A stretch of 64,000 bases of DNA from Peribacillus frigoritolerans_B (GTDB taxonomy: Bacteria > Bacillota > Bacilli > Bacillales > DSM-1321). Position 1 is the first letter of the stretch. Each line of letters opens with the position of its first letter. The notes below the pieces were generated by a model that searched no databases, was not told the origin of the DNA, and worked only from the letters and a program-made list of their open reading frames with translations. The translations under genes and the position numbers were made by a program. Shown one piece after another: positions 26,369 to 35,190 of this stretch. Location of the stretch: positions 186,001 to 250,000 of the forward strand of contig NZ_JBIWES010000006.1 in the NCBI RefSeq assembly GCF_044762665.1, written 5' to 3'.

Positions 26369-27424
26369 CTAATGTATTTTTGAATTTATTTTGGAAATGG
26401 TCTCTTTATCGCAAATAATGAAAAGCTGTGCATCATCAGGAATTCGTGCATCTAATTTTTGGTTTATGTTAAGATCACCACGATCTGCCACCAGTGTGGC
26501 TCCTTTATCGAGAAGATCTATGAATGCATCACGATAAGTTCGCCATTCATCTTGTTTAGGAATTTCATACATCGTCTCTTCATACTTTGTGCTCATAAGT
26601 TCAGAATACATGTGGGTGACTCCATGAGAAAACAATGATCGTACTGCTGCGTGGGAGATCATTTCTTGTGTAGGAATAAACTCATCCACCTTTACACGCT
26701 CGAATAAACGAATATGCTTTTGATTGATCACCTCAGCGGTGACATGAATGGACGTATTCGTTTTTTCTTCAATGGACGTTATGGCAGTGGCAACTAATAA
26801 TGTCTTTCCATCGACAAGTAACGGATCTTTTGTAGCGTAATTATCTTGTGTTATTTGGTCAGCAAAAATGATAACGCCTTTTGCTTTAGGAAGGTTTGCA
26901 CGGATTAATGTTTCTTCATCGGTGGCATCCCCGCGAACATAAAATAGACGCTCCTCCATCATGGGGGATTTTTCCAAGTTATCAATGATTACAATATCAA
27001 TGGTTTCATCAGATTTATAAATTTCTTGGAGTGCTGATTTTGACTTATCACTCCATCCAATCAGAATGATATGATTTCTACCTGTATATTTCATTTTTCC
27101 ACCAACTTTACGTTTTTCGATAAGGTATACAGATTTAATGATTTTTCCAATAAATAGACTAACAAGCCCAATACCCGTTATGTAAAGACCGATGGTAAAT
27201 GCTTTTCCAAGATCGGTGACAGGTGCATAGTCACCAAAACCAACCGTAGCAAGCGTTGTAAGAACCCAGTAAACTGAAGTTAAATATGATTCGAACGTCT
27301 GTGGCTCTATAGAAAAAGCAACATATGCTGCAACTAATATGTACAAAATGGCAAATGGTATAAAGATTCTACCTCTTAATTTTATCAGGTAATATATTAT
27401 TTTTTTTACCTTAATTCTCATCAT
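26369..27424 (-). CDS. Potassium channel with RCK/TrkA domain (YugO-like)
   Basis: About 351 residues: two membrane helices with the K+ selectivity filter TLATVGFGD (about 55-63) between them, then a cytosolic RCK domain with a TrkA-N Rossmann fold starting NHIILIGWSDKSKSAL (about 116) and a TrkA-C-like end. This is the architecture of B. subtilis YugO, the channel for extracellular potassium signalling in biofilms. Two in-frame ATGs (27424 and 27421) follow AGG in AGGATGGGT; I list 27424. The next downstream feature on its strand is the 123-bp repeat, with no obvious own terminator. Confidence 0.9.
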   Translation of the reverse strand: MMRIKVKKIIYYLIKLRGRIFIPFAILYILVAAYVAFSIEPQTFESYLTSVYWVLTTLATVGFGDYAPVTDLGKAFTIGLYITGIGLVSLFIGKIIKSVYLIEKRKVGGKMKYTGRNHIILIGWSDKSKSALQEIYKSDETIDIVIIDNLEKSPMMEERLFYVRGDATDEETLIRANLPKAKGVIIFADQITQDNYATKDPLLVDGKTLLVATAITSIEEKTNTSIHVTAEVINQKHIRLFERVKVDEFIPTQEMISHAAVRSLFSHGVTHMYSELMSTKYEETMYEIPKQDEWRTYRDAFIDLLDKGATLVADRGDLNINQKLDARIPDDAQLFIICDKETISKINSKIH

Positions 27425-27430
27425 ACCCAT

Positions 27431-27825
27431 CCTAGTTTTAAAGTCATCATCGATTGAATTTATATTTCCCCAATTTAACAGATAATTAAACGTAAGTGTA
27501 AGAACTATTTATCCCCAAGTTAGGAGCAAGAAGCATATAAAAGAAAGATTGGTTCTTTAATGATATGTGCGCTCCGCTCTTGTTCTTATGCAAGAAAAAG
27601 GGCAGGAACACTCTGCCCAGGTTTTATAGACTACATATTCAAGCTTTTTGTACCAAAACTACGGATTCTCCTCTTAAATTTTGCTCTAATATTAATATAG
27701 ATTATAAAAAGAACAATAATAGATGAATTTTTGAAAATAAATTATAAAATAATCATCAAAAAATAAAAAATTTTTTCAAATTTTCAGTATACAATGAATG
27801 TTGAATGATGAGGAGGTCAACCAAA
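27431..27825. other. Intergenic region, no gene seen
   Basis: Between the divergent K+ channel and yjiH units. The only clear structure is GGGCAG-AACACT-CTGCCC at 27600-27618; the rest is strongly AT-rich. Confidence 0.4.
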
Positions 27826-27986
27826 ATGAAAGCGGATACAATGGAAAAAGTAACGATATGAAAAAAAGAACAGGATTGCATATAAAAGTCTCGCAACAAT
27901 TGGCAGTGTTTCGCATGTTAGTGAACAATTTTGGCCGGGGTGTAGTTGTGCACCGATATACGGCGGGATTGGAAAGCGGCACATAA
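27826..27986 (+). other. Two coupled mini-frames before yjiH
   Basis: GAGGAGG at 27810-27816 serves an 11-codon frame (27826-27861, MKADTMEKVTI) whose TGA overlaps the ATG of a 42-codon frame (27858-27986, MKKRTGLHIKVSQQL...). The strong ribosome binding site plus the ATGA overlap suggests translation, perhaps as a regulatory leader for yjiH, which starts 128 bases later. Neither peptide is recognised. Confidence 0.35.
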
Positions 27987-28114
27987 CTGTGGTGTTTTGC
28001 TTCGAATGTTCAATCATTTAAAGAGCTGTAAGCGGGTGAAGCTTTACTTGATTGGATGTGGGTATGACGCCAGGGATTTACCCAGTATGCAATTAAATTA
28101 TAGGGGGAATGATT

Positions 28115-29452
28115 ATGGGATCACCAAATGTTGCGACAAATACGAAACAAGAGAAGCCGCAAATTCAATCAACCACCAATGTACTGAAGTTTATTATATA
28201 TAGTTTAATAGGAAGTTTTATGTTTTTTATTCCTATTACCATAAATGGTGTTTCAAGCATACCAATTGATCATATGGTAACATGGATCAAAGTAAACTTA
28301 CCGTCGGCTGTTCCTATTTATGCTCTAATCGTTATCCTATTAGGAGCTGTTTATCCATTTATTTCAAAAAACTGGAGCAAAGATAAGGTATCGATAGTTT
28401 TTTCTTTCTTAAAAGTAATAGGTGCTGTTGTTGCGATATTAATATATTTCAAGATTGGACCTGAATGGTTAATGGCCCCAAGTATGGGTCCTTTCCTTTT
28501 CGATAAACTTGTCATACCTGTTGGACTTGTTGTTCCTTTTGGTGCAATATTTTTGGCGCTGCTCATTGGATACGGGCTTCTCGAATTTTTGGGTGTGTTG
28601 ATGCAGCCAATCATGAGGCCGATATTTAAAACGCCAGGGCGTTCAGCGGTTGATATGGTTGCTGATTTAGCAGGTAGCTACTCTATTGGCATGCTTATTA
28701 CGAATAGACTATATAAAGAAGGAAAATACACCCTTAAAGAAGCTGCTATTATTGCAACCGGCTTTTCAACCGTTTCAGCAACGTTCATGATCGTTGTTGC
28801 AAAAACTCTCGGGCTTATGGACATATGGTCGCTTTTCTTTTGGGTTTCTTTAGGGATAACGTATCTTGTCACTGCCATTACCGTACGTATTTGGCCATTA
28901 AATAAAATGAGCGACGAATATTATTCGGATAATGCCGATCCAGAAGAAGTTATCAAAGAAGGACTTTTCCGAAATGCCTGGAACAGTGCGATGGTGGGGG
29001 CAAACAATTCCGTAAGTCTTGGCAGAAATTTATGGGAAAACTTAAAGGACGGTTTTCTTATGACAATGAGCATTCTGCCGTCCATTTTATCCGTTGGTCT
29101 CATCAGCCTTGTATTAGCGGAGTATACTCCAGTATTTAATTTACTTGGCTATCTTTTTTACCCATTTACCTGGGCATTGCAAATACCTGAACCATTTTTG
29201 GCTGCAAAAGCTTCAGCTATAGGAATTGCAGAAATGTTCCTGCCGGCGCTTCTCGTGGTTGAAGCACCTCTGGTAACTAAGTTCATCATTGCCGTGGTAT
29301 CTGTATCATCCATATTATTCTTTTCAGCGACGATACCTTGTATCCTATCAACCGAAATCCCGATCAGTATTACGAAGTTGGTTGTAATTTGGTTTGAACG
29401 GACGCTCATCACGTTAATTATAACTGCACCTATCGCAATATTGCTGCTTTAG
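28115..29452 (+). CDS. yjiH: YjiH family membrane protein (nucleoside-recognition/Gate domain)
   Basis: About 445 residues with roughly ten membrane segments and two Gate-type (nucleoside recognition) blocks, the second near NLWENLKDGFLMTMSILPSI. Landmarks: GVSSIPIDHM in the N-terminal part, DMVADLAGSYSIGMLITNRL in the middle and FFSATIPCILSTEIP near the end. Family members are of unknown transport function; in E. coli yjiH neighbours isoaspartyl peptidase genes, which are not seen here. GGGGGAA precedes two in-frame ATGs; I prefer the second (28115) for spacing. Confidence 0.85.
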   Translation: MGSPNVATNTKQEKPQIQSTTNVLKFIIYSLIGSFMFFIPITINGVSSIPIDHMVTWIKVNLPSAVPIYALIVILLGAVYPFISKNWSKDKVSIVFSFLKVIGAVVAILIYFKIGPEWLMAPSMGPFLFDKLVIPVGLVVPFGAIFLALLIGYGLLEFLGVLMQPIMRPIFKTPGRSAVDMVADLAGSYSIGMLITNRLYKEGKYTLKEAAIIATGFSTVSATFMIVVAKTLGLMDIWSLFFWVSLGITYLVTAITVRIWPLNKMSDEYYSDNADPEEVIKEGLFRNAWNSAMVGANNSVSLGRNLWENLKDGFLMTMSILPSILSVGLISLVLAEYTPVFNLLGYLFYPFTWALQIPEPFLAAKASAIGIAEMFLPALLVVEAPLVTKFIIAVVSVSSILFFSATIPCILSTEIPISITKLVVIWFERTLITLIITAPIAILLL

Positions 29453-29507
29453 TACAAATCAACGAATCTTAATTCGATCACAAATCGAAAAGGTGCGTTC
29501 GTATCAT

Positions 29508-29545
29508 AAGGTCGACCAGTAAAATTACTGGTTGACCTTTTTTGA
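29508..29545 (+). terminator. Terminator after yjiH
   Basis: AAGGTCGACCAGT and ACTGGTTGACCTT pair (one G-U) and end in T6. Confidence 0.88.
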
Positions 29546-29978
29546 TAGAATCTTAAATCAGTAGACATGGTAGGATGCACGGTTGCACGGACATTTAAAG
29601 TAAGGGTAGTGGAGGCGGAAAAAACAATTCCTATATTCTAGTTTATGAGCCTCCAAAAGTTAATTGATTTAGTTTTTTTGGGGGATCCCTAATAGGGATG
29701 ACTAAGGAACCCTAGTGAAAAACCCCCCTCTAATGGTGTTGTTTACAGGTACTGGTGACATGATCATCTATTTTTATAAAGAAGGAACAAATATGCGATT
29801 CCCATACCCTTTTGATAGTTACCATCACTGAAACAATATTAGGAAAAACATCCAGAAAAATTATTTAAAGAAAATAATATATATTCTAAAAATTCATATT
29901 ATAATACTTTATACTTATGCTATATTATAGGGAGAATTATTTATTATCACGTATAATCTAAGAATTGGAGTGATTTGA
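29546..29978. other. Intergenic region upstream of the amino-acid importer
   Basis: No gene seen in about 430 bases. GGGGG (29681-29685) and CCCCCC (29724-29729) could close a hairpin around GGGATCC...GGGATGA. The last 110 bases are very AT-rich and probably contain the promoter (TATTATAG near 29923). Confidence 0.4.
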
Positions 29979-30755
29979 ATGAAGAAACTTGGTTTACTGA
30001 GTATGTTTTTGATTCTTGCTATCTTTATCTCGGCTTGTGGAACCAATGAAGAAAAAAATGCAGGTGAGGAAAAGGAACCTGAAAAGGTATATAAGGTTGG
30101 TGTGGATACGACTTATCCTCCTTTTGAATTTAAAGAGGGGAACGACTATAAAGGTATTGATATAGAATTGATCAATGCAATCGCGAAAGACCAGGATTTT
30201 AAAATCAAATTGTCTCCAATGGATTTCGGCGGAATCATTCCGGCTATGCAAGCCAATCAGCTTGATGTGGCCATTGCGGGAATGAGCATTACAGAGGAAA
30301 GAAAAAAGGTAGTAGATTTCTCAACACCGTATTTTGATGCAGGATTAACAATAGTTGTTAAAAAAGATAATACAAGCACTAAAACCGTTAAAGATCTTAA
30401 AGGAAAAACCATTGCAGTCAAAAAAGGGACAACTGGTGCTAAATATGCACAGGATAATGCTACTGAACTAGGAATAAAAGTTGTCCAATTCAATGATAGT
30501 CCAGCGATGTTCCAGGAAGTGGCCAACGGCAACGCCGATGCCCTTATAGAAGATTACCCGGTTATCTCCTATGCGATCGCCCAAAAGGATCTTGGGTTGA
30601 AAATCGTAGGTGACCGTTTGAATGGTGACCAATATGGCATTGCTGTATTGAAAGGGCAAAACGAGGATTTATTGAAGAAAATAAATGATGGTCTTGCCAA
30701 TCTTAAAAAAGACGGCACGTATGATGAAATTATAAAAACGTATCTTGGTGAATAA
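29979..30755 (+). CDS. Polar amino-acid ABC transporter, substrate-binding lipoprotein
   Basis: A 258-residue family 3 solute-binding lipoprotein. The signal ends in the lipobox ISAC (cysteine at residue 20). VGVDTTYPPFEFKEGNDYKG (about 40-59) is the family's ligand-binding start, and GMSITEERKKVVDFSTPY (about 100-117) the conserved middle motif. Specificity is not fixed by sequence; the nearest characterised types are glutamine- or arginine-binding proteins. A strong hairpin separates it from the permease gene, so it should be made in excess. First gene of a three-gene importer. Confidence 0.9.
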   Translation: MKKLGLLSMFLILAIFISACGTNEEKNAGEEKEPEKVYKVGVDTTYPPFEFKEGNDYKGIDIELINAIAKDQDFKIKLSPMDFGGIIPAMQANQLDVAIAGMSITEERKKVVDFSTPYFDAGLTIVVKKDNTSTKTVKDLKGKTIAVKKGTTGAKYAQDNATELGIKVVQFNDSPAMFQEVANGNADALIEDYPVISYAIAQKDLGLKIVGDRLNGDQYGIAVLKGQNEDLLKKINDGLANLKKDGTYDEIIKTYLGE

Positions 30756-30776
30756 ACAGTAGATTAAAGCTAAATA

Positions 30777-30804
30777 GGCGCGCTTATGGCGCGCTTTCTT
30801 TTTC
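30777..30804 (+). terminator. Intra-operon attenuator between binding protein and permease
   Basis: GGCGCGC-TTAT-GGCGCGC, where GCGCGC pairs with itself, followed by TTTCTTTTT. It overlaps the leader of the permease gene. Such partial terminators commonly raise the binding protein level relative to the membrane parts. Confidence 0.65.
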
Positions 30805-30819
30805 AAAGGGGTGAAAGAA

Positions 30820-31464
30820 ATGGATATAATTGTTGCGGCATTGCCACTTTTATTAAAAGGACTTCAGGTGACACTTTATATCTTTGTGATTGCCATTATC
30901 CTAGGTTTTTTGATTGGTTTAGTGGTCGCTTTGCTGCGGCTTGCCCCCATCAAAATCTTGAACTGGATTGCAAAGGTTTATGTGGATGCGATACGAGGGA
31001 CGCCGTTCATCGTTCAGTTATTCTTTATCTATTTTGGTGTGAATTCTCTGAATTTGATTTCTTTGGACAGTACAACAGCTGGAGTCATTACCGTTGCAAT
31101 CAATGCAGGGGCATATTTTGCTGAAATAATAAGGGCAGGGATACAATCCATCGATAAAGGGCAAACGGAGGCGGCAAGATCCATCGGGTTCACTGGAGCT
31201 CAAACAATGAGATATGTCGTGCTTCCGCAAGCCTTTAGAAGGATGCTCCCTACCATTACGAACCAATCGATCATCAGCTTGAAGGACACTTCGCTATTAT
31301 CCGTCATTGGTATAGCCGATTTAACCCAGCAAGGTCAGATTCAGGCTTCGGCAACCTTTGAAGCATTCAAGATTTGGCTGGCCGTGGGTGTGATTTACTT
31401 TATCATCATCTATTTGTTAACCCTAATTGCTAATTTCATAGAAAGGAGGGTACAAGTTCGATGA
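30820..31464 (+). CDS. Polar amino-acid ABC transporter, permease
   Basis: A 214-residue His/Glu/Gln/Arg/opine-type permease with about five membrane segments and the EAA motif EAARSIGFTGAQTMRYVVLP (about 119-138) that contacts the ATPase. The ATG at 30820 has AAAGGGGTG 6 bases upstream; a GTG at 30811 lies inside that site and is less likely. Its stop overlaps the ATPase start by 4 bases. It presumably forms a homodimer because no second permease gene is present. Confidence 0.9.
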   Translation: MDIIVAALPLLLKGLQVTLYIFVIAIILGFLIGLVVALLRLAPIKILNWIAKVYVDAIRGTPFIVQLFFIYFGVNSLNLISLDSTTAGVITVAINAGAYFAEIIRAGIQSIDKGQTEAARSIGFTGAQTMRYVVLPQAFRRMLPTITNQSIISLKDTSLLSVIGIADLTQQGQIQASATFEAFKIWLAVGVIYFIIIYLLTLIANFIERRVQVR

Positions 31465-32195
31465 GCATCATTACAGTAAAAAACCTGAGAAAATCATTCG
31501 GAACTGTCGAGGTTTTAAAAGATATTAATGCAGAAGTGCAGGAAAAGGAAGTAATTTGCGTAATAGGCCCTTCTGGATCTGGAAAGAGTACATTCCTGCG
31601 TTGCCTGAATCTCCTTGAGGAAGTTACGGGCGGTGAGGTGGTCATTAACGGACATGATATAACCGATCCTAAAAGGAAAATCAATATAAACAAAGTCCGG
31701 CAAGAAGTTGGGATGGTTTTTCAACATTTCAATCTATTTCCCCATAAAACCGTTTTGGAGAACATAACCTTGGGCCCTATTAAAATTCGGGCCACCGATA
31801 AAGCGGAAGCAGGAAGGTTAGCGCTTGAGTTATTGGATAAGGTTGGTCTAAAGGAAAAGGCAAATAGCTATCCAGGGGAACTTTCCGGCGGACAAAAACA
31901 GCGGGTCGCCATCGCAAGGGCATTGGCGATGAATCCGAAAATCATGCTATTTGATGAACCGACTTCGGCCCTTGACCCTGAAATGGTCGGCGATGTTTTG
32001 GAGGTAATGAAACAACTTGCCAAGGAAGGCATGACAATGGTCGTCGTTACGCATGAGATGGGCTTTGCCCGGGAAGTAGGGGACCGGGTCATATTCATGG
32101 ATGGAGGGTATATCGTGGAAGAAAATGAGCCGAATGAATTATTCGGTAACCCTCAGCACGAAAGAACGAAAGCATTCTTGAGCAAAGTGCTTTAA
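31461..32195 (+). CDS. Polar amino-acid ABC transporter, ATP-binding protein
   Basis: A 244-residue ABC ATPase: Walker A GPSGSGKST (about 33-41), Q-loop in MVFQHFNLFPHKT, signature ELSGGQKQRVAIARAL (about 139), Walker B IMLFDEPTSALDPE (about 161), and the H-loop THEMGF. AAAGGAGGG is 10 bases before the ATG, and ATGA overlaps the permease stop. It powers the importer encoded upstream. The gene ends 38 bases before interspersed repeat copy 2. Confidence 0.93.
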   Translation: MSIITVKNLRKSFGTVEVLKDINAEVQEKEVICVIGPSGSGKSTFLRCLNLLEEVTGGEVVINGHDITDPKRKININKVRQEVGMVFQHFNLFPHKTVLENITLGPIKIRATDKAEAGRLALELLDKVGLKEKANSYPGELSGGQKQRVAIARALAMNPKIMLFDEPTSALDPEMVGDVLEVMKQLAKEGMTMVVVTHEMGFAREVGDRVIFMDGGYIVEENEPNELFGNPQHERTKAFLSKVL

Positions 32196-32232
32196 CGGGA
32201 TGGCTGTAAGAAACCATGGTGCATCATGAATG

Positions 32233-32327
32233 AAGTTGTGCATGAAGTGTGGACAAAGGAATAGCGGAAAATGAGGGGAAACCCAAACGCATCAGCCTTT
32301 TCCTCATCTTTGTGCATAACTTTTTTG
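32233..32327. repeat. Interspersed palindromic repeat, copy 2
   Basis: Begins AAGTTGTGCATGAA, continues TGGACAAAGGAATAG and ends GTGCATAACTTTTTTG, the layout of copy 1 at 17002-17092. Terminal segments AAGTTGTGCA and TGCATAACTT are inverted copies with one mismatch; AATGAGG and CCTCAT form an inner stem. Confidence 0.7.
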
Positions 32328-32382
32328 TTTTTTAGAGTAGAAATCAGTCAGGCATGTTTATTAATATCATCGGGCAGGCATC

Positions 32383-32420
32383 AAAAAAACCTATGCATTC
32401 GGTACATGCATAGGTTTTTT
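32383..32420. terminator. Bidirectional terminator
   Basis: AAACCTATGCAT and ATGCATAGGTTT form a perfect 12-bp stem flanked by A4 and T4 runs, between the amino-acid importer and the convergent PIG-L gene. Confidence 0.9.
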
Positions 32421-32425
32421 CTTAT

Positions 32426-34933
32426 TTACTTGGCACCGTAACTAATCAAGTTCGTCATGATTCGATATCCGCCGGGAACCTGGCCTTGAATTTGCCTGTA
32501 TAGGACAAGGTTTGTGTAGAGGTAGGTGCCATTACCGTATTTAGCCATGAGGATTCCGCCATCAAATGGTTCTTCATTTGGATCAGCCATGGAAATGAAT
32601 GTTTCAAACCGTTCATCCCATTCCATCGGGAAGTACAATCCTCTTTCTTGGACCCAATTGCTCCAGTCATCACTTGTTATTTTATTTGGATAGTTAAAAA
32701 GAGCCGATTCGGGTTTCGAGACGTTTACCGTGGCTTTTTCATCGGTTACCCGCCAGCGAATCGAAGGATTCCCGAGGGTAAGGGGATATGGAGCTGTCTT
32801 CAGGGCATCCCATCGATCACCCGGTTTATGGTATTGAACGACGAGATGACCGCCGTTTTCCACATATTCAAGTAAGCGCGCGTTATTTGCCTTTAAATCT
32901 TCCCTTGATAGATAAGCACGGATGCCTGTAACGATCGTGTCATATTGACTTAAATCACCTTCAGCTAAATCAGCCGCAGTTAACTTCGTAATGTTCAGGC
33001 CTGCATTGCTCAAGTAATCTGCCACTTTATCGAATCCGCTTTCAATGTACCCCACTTTTAATGAAGCTGGCTTCAAAAGCTCAAATGCAACGGTGTTGAT
33101 AACTGCTGGGTATTGGTAATAGAATGTTCCGATATGGTCATAGGAAATTTCCTGAATGGTCGAATCAAAGGTTTTCCCATTGACTGTAGCAGCTGCCTTA
33201 ATCTGATATTCACCATTTTGAATTGCCTTCGGAGGTCTGAGGGTGAACTTCACTTGTTTTTCTTCTGATTTTTCATTAAATGATACAGTGGCATTTTTGG
33301 GATGAACTCCCCAATTTTCAGGGACTTTTAAAGCGACCTTTGCTGATGTTTTTCCTTCTGTATAGTTTTTCAAGGTCACCGTCACTGGGACTTCTTCTTT
33401 TACATCTGCTGTATTTACGACGATATCTTCAGGAGACAGGGTAAGGCCAACGTCGGGCAGGACAGCGATCGTTCCGTCCAATTCTTCCTTGATGGAAGTT
33501 TTTGTGCTGCCGTATTTATAAGAAATGCCCGTTGTAATGGTTGGTTCATCATAGGTATGGTAATAGGCTGCATCTTCAGGGACTTCAACCAGGTAGGTCA
33601 TCGTCGCTGATTTATTTGGAGCCAGATTGACATCTTTAGCTTTTGTTTTGATCTTCCATCCTTTAGGCACATTCAATGCAGCAGCGACTTTTTTCAAGGT
33701 TTGTTTCCCGTTATTCTTCACGGTTACGGTAACATTCGTTCTTTGGCCTTTCGTAAGGATCTTTGAAGCTGCTTCAGCTTGAACTTCGAGTCCTGAAGAG
33801 ACATAACTGACGTTTTGCAATTGCTCTTCTTTTAATGAGAGCTTATGAAGCAAGTCGTTTTTAATGGCAGGACTTAGCTTTGCCTTTTTGACTTGCGCAG
33901 TAATTGAACGAACATTGGAGAGAGCATTTTGGGATGTTGAAAAAACACGTTTTTCATTTGGATAAGCCGCAATAACGGCGTCCAAATTCCGTTGCAGGTA
34001 TTTAAGTTCACCTTTCAATTTTGAAGCTGAGCGAGGGAGTTTTTCAGCCCATTCAGTAAAATTGTATGGTACACCTGCAAAAAGGTCCGACTCGCTTTTT
34101 GTATTAACGGCGCTTTGCTTCAAATCCAGATGGATTTGGCGAGGTGCTGCAGGGATATCAGAACCCATGCCTTGGCTTTTATGCAGATAGCGTGATTGTT
34201 CTCCAAGCTGCGGGTAAGTCATATTGTATATTGGGTCAAATTTACCTATTTCAATCGAAGTGGTTGCTTGATCTGCCGAGGAAACGGGCAAATATAACTT
34301 TTTCACTTGCCATACCGATAGACCTTGTTTCAATTGTTGTGGAAACACAGTTGGGTCGGCGGCATCCTTAAAGGCACGTTCACTTAAGATTGTCATTGTT
34401 CGATGATGTCCATGCTGGGTATCATCATTTTGAAAGGATGGCATCAATATATCCGGCTGATATGTCCGAATAAAGCGGATTAGCCTTTCATAGGTGAGTT
34501 CCTCGCCCCATCTTTCCAATGTTTCCTCTGGTGTTTTAGAGAAGCCGAAATCATAAATGGGATCTGAGGTAGTTTCACTTAGATGATAGGCCTTAACCCC
34601 GGTGATTTTTGCAGCTTCTATCATTTCCCTCGAACGGATGATTCCAAGAGCATTGTCCAGTTCATCCCCAATTTCATTTTGTCCTCCTTCACCACGGTTT
34701 GCAATCAGGCTGGATGTCTTAACCCCTAACCCTCTCGATAGATAAGCGAGAAAGTCACTGCGTTCATCATCCGGATGGGCACCGCTGTTCAAGAATGTCA
34801 CGGTCGTCTCGAGCGGCTTGACCGCACTCCATAACTCAACGTTGGCTTCCTCAGGATTTGCAGCGTTACCCCCAAGCGGCAATAATGCAAGGACCAACCA
34901 AAGGGAAAGCAACGATAACAAAGCTTTTTTCAT
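32426..34933 (-). CDS. Secreted multidomain PIG-L (LmbE-like) deacetylase
   Basis: An 835-residue exported protein. Signal peptide about 1-24. The PIG-L deacetylase domain follows (about 40-260): SGAHPDDERSDFLAYLSRG carries the AHPDD zinc motif, and QHGHHR the third metal ligand. The middle (about 370-610) holds two NEW3-type beta-sandwich repeats (APNKSATMTYLVEVPEDA is one core), and the end (about 640-835) resembles a glutamine-amidotransferase-like fold (YVENGGHLVVQYHKPGDRWD). Family members de-N-acetylate glycan or GlcNAc-containing substrates; the actual substrate is unknown. AAGGGGG precedes the ATG. The gene is divergent from a ROK/ABC/lyase operon and one operator-like site lies 50 bases upstream of its start. 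Confidence 0.88.
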   Translation of the reverse strand: MKKALLSLLSLWLVLALLPLGGNAANPEEANVELWSAVKPLETTVTFLNSGAHPDDERSDFLAYLSRGLGVKTSSLIANRGEGGQNEIGDELDNALGIIRSREMIEAAKITGVKAYHLSETTSDPIYDFGFSKTPEETLERWGEELTYERLIRFIRTYQPDILMPSFQNDDTQHGHHRTMTILSERAFKDAADPTVFPQQLKQGLSVWQVKKLYLPVSSADQATTSIEIGKFDPIYNMTYPQLGEQSRYLHKSQGMGSDIPAAPRQIHLDLKQSAVNTKSESDLFAGVPYNFTEWAEKLPRSASKLKGELKYLQRNLDAVIAAYPNEKRVFSTSQNALSNVRSITAQVKKAKLSPAIKNDLLHKLSLKEEQLQNVSYVSSGLEVQAEAASKILTKGQRTNVTVTVKNNGKQTLKKVAAALNVPKGWKIKTKAKDVNLAPNKSATMTYLVEVPEDAAYYHTYDEPTITTGISYKYGSTKTSIKEELDGTIAVLPDVGLTLSPEDIVVNTADVKEEVPVTVTLKNYTEGKTSAKVALKVPENWGVHPKNATVSFNEKSEEKQVKFTLRPPKAIQNGEYQIKAAATVNGKTFDSTIQEISYDHIGTFYYQYPAVINTVAFELLKPASLKVGYIESGFDKVADYLSNAGLNITKLTAADLAEGDLSQYDTIVTGIRAYLSREDLKANNARLLEYVENGGHLVVQYHKPGDRWDALKTAPYPLTLGNPSIRWRVTDEKATVNVSKPESALFNYPNKITSDDWSNWVQERGLYFPMEWDERFETFISMADPNEEPFDGGILMAKYGNGTYLYTNLVLYRQIQGQVPGGYRIMTNLISYGAK

Positions 34934-34982
34934 CTTCTTGTAACCCCCTTCAACTTTTATAAAACACCTAAAAAAATGTAGG

Positions 34983-35003
34983 TTAGTAATGTTTTCTAAC
35001 TAA
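34983..35003. promoter_or_regulatory. Operator-like site O1 near the PIG-L start
   Basis: A 21-bp site starting TTAGTAA and ending CTAACTAA. It differs from site O2 (35149-35169) at only three central positions. The ends TTAGT/ACTAA are inverted copies, as in XylR/NagC-type ROK operators. It lies 50 bases upstream of the PIG-L ATG. Confidence 0.65.
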
Positions 35004-35081
35004 CCAGACGGGAAAAAAACATATCTAATAAATAGCACTAATGGTTATAAATGTAAATAATACAAAGTAATTATTTAAAGT

Positions 35082-35100
35082 TGAACATTTTAAATGTTCA
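35082..35100. promoter_or_regulatory. 19-bp palindrome in the divergent promoter region
   Basis: TGAACATTT and AAATGTTCA are perfect arms around a single T, in the middle of the PIG-L/ROK intergenic region. A second operator or a promoter-related site is possible. Confidence 0.5.
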
Positions 35101-35148
35101 GAAAAATAACTTGTCCGTTGAATATTTTTAAGTTATATTTTTACTTAA

Positions 35149-35169
35149 TTAGTAAGATTTACTAACTAA
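35149..35169. promoter_or_regulatory. Operator-like site O2 near the ROK start
   Basis: Same 21-bp site as O1 (18 of 21 identical): TTAGTAA at the left, TAACTAA at the right. Within it TTAGTAA-GAT-TTACTAA is a perfect inverted repeat. It is 21 bases before the ROK ATG, a good place for autorepression. Confidence 0.7.
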
Positions 35170-35190
35170 ATGATGTAAGGCCGTGATGTG

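Noticed and set aside
27946..28203. 85-codon frame overlapping the yjiH start
   Set aside because: Runs out of phase into yjiH, which has clear homology and its own ribosome binding site.
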